A stretch of DNA of 64,000 bases, from assembly GCF_026241165.1 (NCBI RefSeq), contig NZ_JAPFQN010000013.1, forward strand, positions 49,591 through 113,590, given 5' to 3'. Positions 9,264-17,393 of the stretch are shown piece after piece. Below the pieces are notes generated by a model, which searched no databases, was not told the origin of the DNA, and saw only the letters and a program-made list of their open reading frames with translations. The DNA comes from Mangrovivirga halotolerans. Lineage in GTDB: Bacteria > Bacteroidota > Bacteroidia > Cytophagales > Cyclobacteriaceae. How positions within the stretch are numbered: position 1 is the stretch's first letter; each line of letters starts with the position of its first letter. The translations under genes and the position numbers were made by a program.

Positions 9264-10460
9264 ATGAATATTGTACTGTTCGACAACCCCACTACTCGTA
9301 AGAGGTTATTACCTTTTACCTTCACAAGACCTGTAGCAGAGATCCGGGTAGGAATTCTCACAATTGCAGATAAATGGAGTAAAAGACTCGATGAGAATAT
9401 TTCTTATCTTACTGAGTCGTACCTTTCTAAAAAGTTCCCACTTCAAACCGACGAAGAAAACATATATATCGACGGAGCCCTTTGCCCGACTGAAGCCCTT
9501 ATCAGGGAAATCAAATCCCTAAATGATAATCGAGGCCTAAAGATCGGGGATTCAGTAATTGCATTTAAAAGTAAAAATAAGATTGATTCCTGGGATTCTC
9601 TCAATGCTCATTTGGATGCTTGCGAAGAATGTAGCGAAGAAGTAGAAATGATCGATGTCCCATGGAAGATCTTTCAACAAAACAGGGCTCAATTGGAATT
9701 AGATTATGTTTTATTGACCGATGGAAGAACTTCTGCTGAGATAAGTGATCCTTATACGAAAGTTTATGGTAAGGAAAAGATCTTTATCGAAGATGGTGCA
9801 GATATTAAAGCAGCAATAATTAATGCTGAAACTGGTCCGGTTTATATAGGAAAGAATGTTACGATCCAGGAAGGTGCTATGATCAGAGGAGCTTGTGCAC
9901 TTCTTGATAATTCCTATGTTAACATGGGAGCAAAGCTCCGGGGAGATAATACAATCGGACCGTATTGTAAAGTAGGTGGAGAAATTTCCAATTCTGTTTT
10001 TATAGGTTATTCTAACAAGGGGCATGATGGTTTCTTAGGAAATTCTGTAATTGGAGAATGGTGTAATATAGGAGCAGATTCTAACAATAGTAATCTTAAA
10101 AATAATTATGCTAAAGTTAAGATCTGGAGTTATGATCGTGAAGGTTTTGTAAACACAGATCAGCAATTTTGTGGTTTGATGATGGGTGATCATACCAAGT
10201 GTGCGATAAATACAATGTTTAATACAGGAACGGTAACAGGTGTTTCTGCAAACATCTTCGGTGCAGGATTTCCACGTAATTTCATTCCTTCATTTTCCTG
10301 GGGAGGGCCTCAAGGAGTGTCTACCTTCAGTGTAAAAAAAGCTTTTGAGGCTGCAAGTATTGTCTTTGATCGACGAGGCAAAGAATTTGATGATACTGAA
10401 AAAGAAATTTTAAATCATATTTTTGAAGAGACGAGTAAGTTTCGAAATTGGGAGAAATAA
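9264..10460 (+). CDS. GlmU-like sugar-nucleotidyltransferase/acyltransferase-fold protein
   Basis: 398 residues. The N-terminal part (MNIVLFDNPTTRKRLLPFTFTRPVAEIRVG) is the shortened nucleotidyltransferase-like domain typical of the Bacteroidota 'GlmU family protein'. From about residue 170 the sequence becomes hexapeptide repeats (left-handed beta helix), as in VYIGKNVTIQEGAMIRGACA and GPYCKVGGEISNSVFIGYSN. From family knowledge it may make an activated sugar or acetylate one; it is not the canonical bifunctional GlmU because the NTP-binding loop is not intact. It heads a tightly packed run with holB and hemC (4-base gap to holB), so co-transcription is likely. Confidence 0.75.
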   Translation: MNIVLFDNPTTRKRLLPFTFTRPVAEIRVGILTIADKWSKRLDENISYLTESYLSKKFPLQTDEENIYIDGALCPTEALIREIKSLNDNRGLKIGDSVIAFKSKNKIDSWDSLNAHLDACEECSEEVEMIDVPWKIFQQNRAQLELDYVLLTDGRTSAEISDPYTKVYGKEKIFIEDGADIKAAIINAETGPVYIGKNVTIQEGAMIRGACALLDNSYVNMGAKLRGDNTIGPYCKVGGEISNSVFIGYSNKGHDGFLGNSVIGEWCNIGADSNNSNLKNNYAKVKIWSYDREGFVNTDQQFCGLMMGDHTKCAINTMFNTGTVTGVSANIFGAGFPRNFIPSFSWGGPQGVSTFSVKKAFEAASIVFDRRGKEFDDTEKEILNHIFEETSKFRNWEK

Positions 10461-10463
10461 AAT

Positions 10464-11582
10464 ATGCAGTTTAAAGAGATACCTGGTTTTAAAGACGAAA
10501 AAGCAGCCTTAATTCAGGCTGTAAAAAACAACCACCTTGCCCATGCCCATATGTTTGCAGGTAAACAGGGGGGTGCCAATTTGGCTCTGGCAGTGGCATT
10601 CGGTCAATATATAAATTGTGAAAACCGTTTAGAAAACGATAGCTGTGGGGAATGTGGTAGTTGCCGGCAATTCAGCCAGTATACTCATCCTGACCTGCAC
10701 TTCATTTTCCCAACGGGAGGAACGGCGAAGCTTTCCTCAAAAGATGCTGTTAGTAGTGCTTTGATGACAGAATGGAGATCGTTTTTAAAAGATAATCCTT
10801 TTCCTGCTTTAAATGACTGGGCGGCATTTTATGGAGGCCAGGATAAACAATTGAGTATTTCTAAAGAAGAAGCCAGGAATATAGTTAAGAGCCTTTCCCT
10901 TTCTACTTTTGGAGGGGGCTACAAAGTTATGATTATATGGCTGCCGGAATTTTTACATCCCTCTGCAGCTAATGCTATTTTGAAAATATTAGAGGAACCA
11001 CCCGGAAAAACAATATTCATCCTGGTATCGTGTGACCTCGAGGCAATTCTTCCAACTATTCTTTCAAGAACACAGATTTTAACTGTAGGAAATTTTAAGG
11101 AGGAAGAGTTAAAAGAACTTCTTGTCGCTAAAGGAGTTGATGAAGATCAGGCTTTCCAGTTAGCAAGGATTTCAGAAGGAAATGTCAGTAAGGCAATATC
11201 TTATATTGGCCAGGAAGATCAGGATACGCATAAACTTTTTCAAGAGTGGATGCGAACTTGTTATAAGCGTGATTACTCTGAACTGGTATCCTGGGCAGAC
11301 AGATATCAAAAGCTGGGTAAAATGAATCAAAAAAGCTTACTGGAATATGGGTTGCATATGATGCGGGAAAGCCTTATCGGTATCAGTGGAGCCGAAGAAT
11401 TATACAGGATGTCCGGAAGTGAGATGGATTTTATAAAAAATTTCCAAAAGGTATTAAATGCTAAGAAGGTAGAACGGGTGTATGAATTACTAAGTGAATC
11501 ATTATATCACATAGAAAGAAATGTAAACGCCCGACTGATGTTTTTAAATTTATCATTAAATCTGGTTAAAGCGTTAAGGTGA
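10464..11582 (+). CDS. holB: DNA polymerase III, delta' clamp-loader subunit
   Basis: 372 residues, AAA+ fold. The zinc-binding module is clear: C52, C61, C64 and C67 in the pattern Cx8Cx2Cx2C. The P-loop position (AGKQGGANLALA) lacks the GKT/S needed for ATP binding, as usual for delta', the stator of the clamp loader. LPEFLHPSAANAILKILEEPP and LSRTQ are the conserved delta'/gamma sequences that follow. It overlaps the next gene by 3 bases (GTGA), a translational-coupling arrangement. The longer-than-minimal C-terminal collar domain is normal. Confidence 0.9.
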   Translation: MQFKEIPGFKDEKAALIQAVKNNHLAHAHMFAGKQGGANLALAVAFGQYINCENRLENDSCGECGSCRQFSQYTHPDLHFIFPTGGTAKLSSKDAVSSALMTEWRSFLKDNPFPALNDWAAFYGGQDKQLSISKEEARNIVKSLSLSTFGGGYKVMIIWLPEFLHPSAANAILKILEEPPGKTIFILVSCDLEAILPTILSRTQILTVGNFKEEELKELLVAKGVDEDQAFQLARISEGNVSKAISYIGQEDQDTHKLFQEWMRTCYKRDYSELVSWADRYQKLGKMNQKSLLEYGLHMMRESLIGISGAEELYRMSGSEMDFIKNFQKVLNAKKVERVYELLSESLYHIERNVNARLMFLNLSLNLVKALR

Positions 11583-12499
11583 AAGAGGTAGTAAAGATAG
11601 TAACGAGAAAAAGTCTGTTGGCAATGTGGCAGACTAACCATATAGAAGATCTGCTAAATAAAGCAGGTCTTGAGACCGAGATCATTAAACTTGACACCAT
11701 CGGAGATAAGATTCTCGATGTTGCCATAAATAAAATAGGTAGTAAAGGGGTTTTTACGGAAGAGCTAGAAGCTGCTTTATATGCCGGTGAAGCTCATATT
11801 GCAGTTCATTCTGCCAAGGATATGCCCAGCAAACTACCTGAAGGACTTGAACTTATTGCATTTACAAAGAGAGAAAAAATGCACGATGTGCTCGTTTCCG
11901 ATAAGGAAATCGATATGACATCCAAGTTGACCATAGGTACATCATCTACGAGACGGGTAGCGATGCATAAGCGTTTCAATCCTCAGTTTAACATTGTAGA
12001 TATGCGAGGCAATCTGCAAACAAGGATTGCCAAAATGCGTGATGGTCAATGTGATGCCTTACATTTGGCTTATGCCGGTGTCCATCGAATGGGATATGAA
12101 GATCTGATCAAGCATCATTTTGATCTTTCAGTTTTCACTCCTGCTGTAGGCCAGGGTAGTATTGCTATTGAAGCAAGTACATCTCTAGAACCAGAACTTA
12201 AACAAAAGATCGTTGAAGCAGTAAATGATTCAGATACTCATGCTTGTTTAGCTGCAGAAAGAGCTTTTCTTAAAAAATTAGAAGGAGGTTGTAGTGTTCC
12301 GGTATTTGGTCTGGCATCTCAAATGGGAGACAAAATATCGTTGCGAGGAGGTATTGTAAGCCTGGATGGCCAGACAATGATAGATGATGAAATATCTGGC
12401 AGCATGTCTGAGAGTAAAGAAATTGGCGAAAAACTTGGCGATATGCTTATAAGCAGAGGCGGGAAAGAACTATTAAACGAAATTAAAAGAGGACTCTGA
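11579..12499 (+). CDS. hemC: Hydroxymethylbilane synthase (porphobilinogen deaminase)
   Basis: 306 residues, standard length. It joins four porphobilinogen molecules into the linear tetrapyrrole precursor of heme, in the cytosol. Visible: RKSLLAMWQTNHIEDLL near the N-terminus, GEAHIAVHSAKDMPSKLPEG (the loop with the catalytic Asp and the Lys), TSSTRRVA, MRGNLQTRI, and LEGGCSVPVFG with C238 carrying the dipyrromethane cofactor. The start is a GTG overlapping the holB stop (GTGA); no ATG lies close. The unit continues into the cyclophilin genes 1 base later. Confidence 0.95.
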   Translation: MKEVVKIVTRKSLLAMWQTNHIEDLLNKAGLETEIIKLDTIGDKILDVAINKIGSKGVFTEELEAALYAGEAHIAVHSAKDMPSKLPEGLELIAFTKREKMHDVLVSDKEIDMTSKLTIGTSSTRRVAMHKRFNPQFNIVDMRGNLQTRIAKMRDGQCDALHLAYAGVHRMGYEDLIKHHFDLSVFTPAVGQGSIAIEASTSLEPELKQKIVEAVNDSDTHACLAAERAFLKKLEGGCSVPVFGLASQMGDKISLRGGIVSLDGQTMIDDEISGSMSESKEIGEKLGDMLISRGGKELLNEIKRGL

Positions 12500-12500
12500 T

Positions 12501-13385
12501 ATGAGGATAATCAAACTATCTCTAACCTTATTATTTTTATTTGGGCTGGTAAGTGCATGTGACGGGCTTTCAGAAGAAGAAAATCCGATTGTTGTAATGC
12601 ATACAGAGATGGGAGATATGACCTTTATCCTCTTTGATGAAACAGAAAAACACAGGGAGAATTTCGTTAAGCTGGCAAAGGAAGGGTTTTATGACAAAAC
12701 CAGTTTTCATCGTATTATCAGTGGAGAAATGGTTCAGGGAGGCGACCCGAATACTAAGGATGAAGATCGGTTTAATGATGGCATGGGCGGACCCGGCTAT
12801 AAATTACCTGCAGAAATATTTCCTGAAATAATCCATAGAAAAGGGGCATTAGTATCGGCGAGAATAATTGGTAAAGATCGAGAAGAAAAATTAGCTCATG
12901 GATCACAGTTTTTTATTGTATATGGTAAAAAATGGGATAACAATAAGCTGGATAGTCTCGCTACAGCAAGAACCCGGGAACAACAAGATTACTATATAGC
13001 CAAATTTCTTGGCGATTCTGTAAACACTGAGATCCGTGACAGGTTAATAGAACTTTCAAATAACAGAAATGCATCCCGGTTTAAGTCAGTTACAGATTCT
13101 ATAAGAGAAGAGGTGATTTCTCAATATGATTTGAAGCCAATTAAATATTCTACCGAGGCCAGGACAGTTTATGAAACTTATGGAGGGATGCCAGAATGGG
13201 ATGGCGATTTTACCATATTTGGACAATTAATCGATGGCTTTGATACATTTGAAAAAATAATGAATGCCAAAACCGGACCTAATGGAAAACCAGAGGAAGA
13301 CCTGGTGATTAGTGTCGAGGTTTTTAATGAAAATGAAATTGCATTACCAGAAAATTATAAGGAGTATTTACCCAATGAGAATTAA
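12501..13385 (+). CDS. Cyclophilin-type peptidyl-prolyl isomerase lipoprotein
   Basis: 294 residues. The N-terminus has a lipobox ending LVSAC20, so it should be lipidated at C20 and sit in the periplasm or outer membrane. Cyclophilin motifs FVKLAKEGFYDKTSFHRII, QGGDPNTKD, GSQFFIVYGK and DGDFTIFGQLIDGFD are present. An insertion of about 90 residues (about 155-230) lies between the GSQFFI strand and the last core strands, common in Bacteroidota members. It catalyses cis-trans proline isomerisation during folding of exported proteins. It follows hemC by 1 base and overlaps the next cyclophilin gene by 11 bases; the two are likely an ancient tandem duplication. Confidence 0.9.
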   Translation: MRIIKLSLTLLFLFGLVSACDGLSEEENPIVVMHTEMGDMTFILFDETEKHRENFVKLAKEGFYDKTSFHRIISGEMVQGGDPNTKDEDRFNDGMGGPGYKLPAEIFPEIIHRKGALVSARIIGKDREEKLAHGSQFFIVYGKKWDNNKLDSLATARTREQQDYYIAKFLGDSVNTEIRDRLIELSNNRNASRFKSVTDSIREEVISQYDLKPIKYSTEARTVYETYGGMPEWDGDFTIFGQLIDGFDTFEKIMNAKTGPNGKPEEDLVISVEVFNENEIALPENYKEYLPNEN

Positions 13386-14259
13386 TTTATATTGCCTTTC
13401 GATTCTATTTATTTTTCTTTTCTCTAATACAGAGATCAATGCTCAGAAAAAGAAAAAGAAAGATGAGCTGGTAAGGATGCATACTCCATATGGAGAAATG
13501 CTCATTTTACTTTATGATGATACCCCCCTGCATAAAGAAAACTTTTTAAAATTGGTAAAAGAAGGGTTTTATGACAGTACCACTTTTCACCGGGTGATCA
13601 AAGATTTTATGATCCAGGGTGGAGATCCTAATTCTAAAGATACAATCCCGGGGAATGATGGCTCGGGAGGCCCGAGATATACCATCGAATCGGAATTTGG
13701 TGCAGGGCACAAACACTTTAAAGGAGCACTTGCAGCTGCACGAAAAGGGGACAGAGCAAACCCTGAAAGAGAAAGTAGTGGTAGTCAGTTTTACATTGTT
13801 GAAGGACAAAAAGTAGATTCCATTCAATTAGTAAAGCTTGAAAAAGATAAGAATATGAAAAATCTTTTCAGGATCATGTCTGAAGCAGCCAAGCAACCTG
13901 GAGCAGATACTCTGGCAATTAAATATCAGGAATACAGGGATGCAGGTGACTATGCAGCATTTGAGGAATGGTTGTTAAGTATAAAACCTGCGCTTTTGGA
14001 ATTTTCTGATGATTATTACGAGGTTAATTATTCTGAGTCTGATATAAAAAGATACCAGGAAATTGGAGGAGCACCCCATCTGGATGGTGAATATACTGTT
14101 TTTGGGAGGGTGATAGATGGAATGGAAGTAATTGATAAAATCAGTGAGGTGAAAACTAACTATAGTGACCGGCCTGAAAAAGATATTAAAATAGCTGTCG
14201 AGGTAGAGGAGTGGAAAAGAAAAAAGCTGGAAAAAGAATACGGAGATATATATAATTAA
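13375..14259 (+). CDS. Secreted cyclophilin-type peptidyl-prolyl isomerase
   Basis: 294 residues from the ATG at 13375, chosen because it gives a clean signal peptide (MRINLYCLSILFIFLFSNTE, then INAQKK) and has AAGGAG 11 bases upstream. A longer frame would add 21 charged residues before it. Motifs are FHRVIKDFMIQGGDPNSKD, GSQFYIVEGQ and YTVFGRVIDGMEVID. Unlike its neighbour it has no lipobox, so it is probably a soluble periplasmic folding catalyst. It carries the same insertion between GSQFYI and the final strands. It overlaps the upstream cyclophilin by 11 bases, indicating coupled translation. Confidence 0.9.
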   Translation: MRINLYCLSILFIFLFSNTEINAQKKKKKDELVRMHTPYGEMLILLYDDTPLHKENFLKLVKEGFYDSTTFHRVIKDFMIQGGDPNSKDTIPGNDGSGGPRYTIESEFGAGHKHFKGALAAARKGDRANPERESSGSQFYIVEGQKVDSIQLVKLEKDKNMKNLFRIMSEAAKQPGADTLAIKYQEYRDAGDYAAFEEWLLSIKPALLEFSDDYYEVNYSESDIKRYQEIGGAPHLDGEYTVFGRVIDGMEVIDKISEVKTNYSDRPEKDIKIAVEVEEWKRKKLEKEYGDIYN

Positions 14260-14265
14260 TTCGAC

Positions 14266-15198
14266 ATGACATCAAAAAAAATATTGATAACCGGTTCAAA
14301 TGGCCTTCTTGGACAAAAACTCGTTGGCCTTTTGGCTGAAAATCCTGAAGTAGAATTAATTGCTACATCCCGGGGCGAAAACAGGATCAGACATATCGAT
14401 CCGAAAAGTTATCAATATGCAAGTCTTGATATCACAAGTAAAAGTGAGGTCGACGAAGTTATAGGAATGTATAAGCCCGATGTGATCATTCATGGCGCAG
14501 CAATGACCAATGTTGATCAATGTGAACAAAACCCTGAAGAGTGCCAAAAGTTGAATGTCGATTCCGTTAGCTACCTCACCGAGGCAGGTTCAGAAATAAA
14601 GGCATTTTTTCTATTTCTAAGTACTGATTTCATATTTGATGGATCCCAGGGGCCGTTATTAGAAACTGACATTCCAAAACCGATTTCTGTTTATGGTCAG
14701 TCAAAGCTTGATGCTGAAGAAATTGTAATGGCTTATCCTCATAATTGGGCTATTGCCAGGACAGTTCTGGTATATGGATTGACTCCATCGATGAGCCGGT
14801 CAAATATAATATTATGGGTTAAGAAAAGCCTGGAGAATGGTGAGAAGATAAATGTAGTGACTGATCAGTGGAGGACACCTACGCTTGCAGAGGATCTTGC
14901 CGAAGGTTGTGCATTAATAGCATTAAAAGAAGCAGAAGGAGTTTTTAATATCAGTGGCGAAGAAATGCTTACTCCATATGATATGGCTATGAAAACGGCA
15001 GAATATTTTGGTCTGGATAAGACACTCATTCAGAAAGCAGATGCCTCAACATTTTCTCAACCAGCCAAAAGACCTCCAAAAACCGGTTTTGTAATAAATA
15101 AAGCAAAAGATATTCTTGGTTATGCCCCACATTCCTTTGAAGAAGGGATTTCTATTTTGGATAAACAGTTGAATGAATTAAATTCACAGGATGGTTGA
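14266..15198 (+). CDS. RmlD-like NAD(P)-dependent sugar-nucleotide reductase
   Basis: 310 residues of the extended SDR family. ILITGSNGLLGQKLVGLL is the Rossmann loop (GxxGxxG), AAMTNVDQCE and LSTDFIFDG follow, and YGQSKLDAEE holds the YxxxK catalytic pair. DQWRTPTLAEDLAEG resembles dTDP-4-dehydrorhamnose reductase. The enzyme therefore likely reduces a 4-keto nucleotide sugar; the exact sugar is not certain, because many Bacteroidota have such stand-alone homologues without an rml cluster, as here. It starts 6 bases after the cyclophilin and overlaps the symporter start by 8 bases. Confidence 0.8.
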   Translation: MTSKKILITGSNGLLGQKLVGLLAENPEVELIATSRGENRIRHIDPKSYQYASLDITSKSEVDEVIGMYKPDVIIHGAAMTNVDQCEQNPEECQKLNVDSVSYLTEAGSEIKAFFLFLSTDFIFDGSQGPLLETDIPKPISVYGQSKLDAEEIVMAYPHNWAIARTVLVYGLTPSMSRSNIILWVKKSLENGEKINVVTDQWRTPTLAEDLAEGCALIALKEAEGVFNISGEEMLTPYDMAMKTAEYFGLDKTLIQKADASTFSQPAKRPPKTGFVINKAKDILGYAPHSFEEGISILDKQLNELNSQDG

Positions 15199-16657
15199 TT
15201 TTTTAATTGAGGAGGGATTTGACGGTTGGTTAGATAATGTGTTAGCACCGATAACTGATAAAGTCAATGACATTGTACTTTTTAGCATTCCTTTAACAGA
15301 TTCTATTGAAATTCCGGTTGTGGTTGCATTGCTGCTTATTTCGGCAGTTTTTTTCACGATTTCTTTCAGGTTTATAAATATAGGTATGTTCAAGCATGCC
15401 ATTGATGTAGTCAGGGGTAAATATGACAATCCTGATGACGAAGGTGAGGTAAGCCACTTTCAGGCTTTGACTGCAGCACTATCCGGAACTGTAGGTATCG
15501 GAAATATTGGAGGAGTGGCTATCGCTGTCTCAACTGGTGGGCCCGGGGCAACATTCTGGATGATTCTTGCAGGAATCTTTGGAATGACTACCAAATTTGT
15601 TGAGTGTACGCTGGGTGTTAAATACAGAAATATTTACAATGATGGCACCGTTTCAGGTGGTCCAATGTATTACCTTCAAAAAGGATTGGCTAAAAGAAAT
15701 CTACCACGATTCGGTCGTTTTCTCGCAGTGTTCTTCGCAATTGCCTGCGCAGGTGCTGCAATAGGTAGTGGTGGCCCTGCACAGGTGAACCAGGCGACAG
15801 AGCAAATGATTGCCATAACAGGAGGAGAGAATGGGTTTTTATATGGAAATGGATGGATGTTCGGCCTAGTGATGGCTGGAATCGTTGCTCTTGTAATTAT
15901 TGGTGGAATTAAAAGTATTGTTAAAGTAACTGAGCGAATCGTACCATTTATGGTAGGGATATATCTGCTGGCAGCATTTGTCGTTTTATTTGCCCATGCA
16001 GATGACATTATTGGGGCTATCGGGACAATAATCTCTGAAGCATTTACCATGAAAGCTGGAATTGGTGGGTTTGTAGGGGTAATGATCGTAGGATTAACCC
16101 GTTCGGCCTATAGTAATGAAGCCGGGCTTGGATCAGCATCAATTGCTCACTCGGCTGTTAAAACTGATGAGCCGCTTTCTGAAGGCCTTGTGGCATTACT
16201 TGAGCCATTTATTGATACGGTTGTTGTATGTACAATTACTGCCCTCGTTATTGTTGTGACTAATAATTACGACCCTAATGCAACCGAAGGTATTAGTTTA
16301 ACTAGTAAAGCCTTTGGAAGTGTCATTACCTGGTTTCCTTATGTGCTTTCAGTTGCGGTAATCCTTTTTGCTCTTTCTACCATGGTAGCATGGGCATATT
16401 ATGGATTGAAAGCCTGGACATTTTTGTTTGGAGAAAACAAAACAGCAGACCTCATTTATAAGGTGCTGTTTTGTGTTGCTGTAGTCATCGGTTCCTCACT
16501 TAGTCTGAAAGCTATGTTTTCCCTGGCAGATGCTTTGGTCTTACTTATGGCTTTTCCAAACCTGATTGGTTTGTATTTCCTCTTCCCCGATGTTGCCAAA
16601 GAAGTACGTTCATATAAGCAAAGGCTTCGCGATGGTATTATTAAAAAAATGAAATAG
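15191..16657 (+). CDS. Sodium:alanine/glycine symporter, AGCS family
   Basis: 488 residues with about 11 membrane segments. Family motifs are visible: SHFQALTAALSGTVGIGNIG, GGPGATFWMILAGIFGMTTK, the VECTLGVKYR stretch, SGGPMYYLQKG and GLTRSAYSNEAGLGSASIAH. These proteins import alanine or glycine driven by sodium (or protons) across the inner membrane. The ATG used overlaps the previous gene by 8 bases and is preceded by AGG; it begins MVDFLIEEGFDGWLDN, a normal N-terminal extracytoplasmic helix for the family. Confidence 0.93.
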   Translation: MVDFLIEEGFDGWLDNVLAPITDKVNDIVLFSIPLTDSIEIPVVVALLLISAVFFTISFRFINIGMFKHAIDVVRGKYDNPDDEGEVSHFQALTAALSGTVGIGNIGGVAIAVSTGGPGATFWMILAGIFGMTTKFVECTLGVKYRNIYNDGTVSGGPMYYLQKGLAKRNLPRFGRFLAVFFAIACAGAAIGSGGPAQVNQATEQMIAITGGENGFLYGNGWMFGLVMAGIVALVIIGGIKSIVKVTERIVPFMVGIYLLAAFVVLFAHADDIIGAIGTIISEAFTMKAGIGGFVGVMIVGLTRSAYSNEAGLGSASIAHSAVKTDEPLSEGLVALLEPFIDTVVVCTITALVIVVTNNYDPNATEGISLTSKAFGSVITWFPYVLSVAVILFALSTMVAWAYYGLKAWTFLFGENKTADLIYKVLFCVAVVIGSSLSLKAMFSLADALVLLMAFPNLIGLYFLFPDVAKEVRSYKQRLRDGIIKKMK

Positions 16658-16665
16658 ACCAGGAT

Positions 16666-17001
16666 TTATTTCGCCGTTAGCCAGTGTTTTGCTTTTTCTG
16701 TATCAGTAAAAACTTTTACATCCGAACCTGTTATTCGAGCTAAAAAGTAGATCGCATAAGCATCCATCGAATTTAATGCAATGATAGCTCTTGCTTTTAC
16801 ATGAGCCCGGTATTTTATTTTGAGTAACCTGAAAAATGCACTAAAAACCGATTTTCTGGAAATAGTGGTCATTACCAAAGCTGATTTCGGATCACAGTAT
16901 TTTAAAAAGGCATCCCGCTCAGTGGTACTTTCGTTATTGAGGTTCAGGTCTTCCTGAACGATCAATTTTCCGTTGTGTGTTATTAGTTTTATTGCTGACA
17001 T
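16666..17001 (-). CDS. Small STAS/SpoIIAA-like domain protein
   Basis: 111 residues, soluble. A central strand/helix pattern and the C-terminus SDVKVFTDTEKAKHWL resemble the single-domain STAS/SEC14 (SpoIIAA-like) proteins, whose last helix typically reads F-x-D-x-x-x-A-x-x-W-L. Two arginine/lysine-rich helices (LLKIKYRAHVKARAI) are unusual. The serine that is phosphorylated in true anti-sigma antagonists cannot be placed. It is convergent with the symporter (8-base gap) and preceded by a 390-base gap, so it is probably a single-gene unit. The family call is tentative. Confidence 0.5.
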   Translation of the reverse strand: MSAIKLITHNGKLIVQEDLNLNNESTTERDAFLKYCDPKSALVMTTISRKSVFSAFFRLLKIKYRAHVKARAIIALNSMDAYAIYFLARITGSDVKVFTDTEKAKHWLTAK

Positions 17002-17393
17002 AGACAGGTGGTTTTATTTCAAGGATACCTCCAATTTTCGTCAAATACCTTTCAGCAATGCTGCAAAACTTACCGATATGTGATATTTCCCCTGTTTTAC
17101 GAAATGTTTTTATACATAAAATAAAAATTGTCTTTTTTTAAGAACGCGATGTTTTAAATAGGTTTAGCCTTTGTATAAAGGATTGATTGTCAGTTTTCTA
17201 TCGTGTTTTTCATGTTGAAAACTTTAATTCTCAAGTGGTTTGAGGAGGTATAATATCGCCAGTTGAATTGAATATAATTGAGAAATATGAAGGTAAACCC
17301 CCGGGTAATAATTTTTTTGAAATAGACTCTTTTTGAGGTTTTGACTCTTTTTTAATGTGATTTTTATTAGAATAAAAAAATAATCTTACATTA
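17002..17393. other. Intergenic stretch, no gene seen
   Basis: This stretch separates the start of the STAS-like gene from the end of the WG-repeat gene. It is AT-rich and holds no frame of useful length. GACTCTTTTT occurs twice close together near 17325-17350. No clear hairpin terminator was found for the WG-repeat gene. Confidence 0.5.

Noticed and set aside
13312..13374. Longer start for the second cyclophilin
   Set aside because: It would bury the signal peptide behind 21 charged residues; the ATG at 13375 has AAGGAG upstream.
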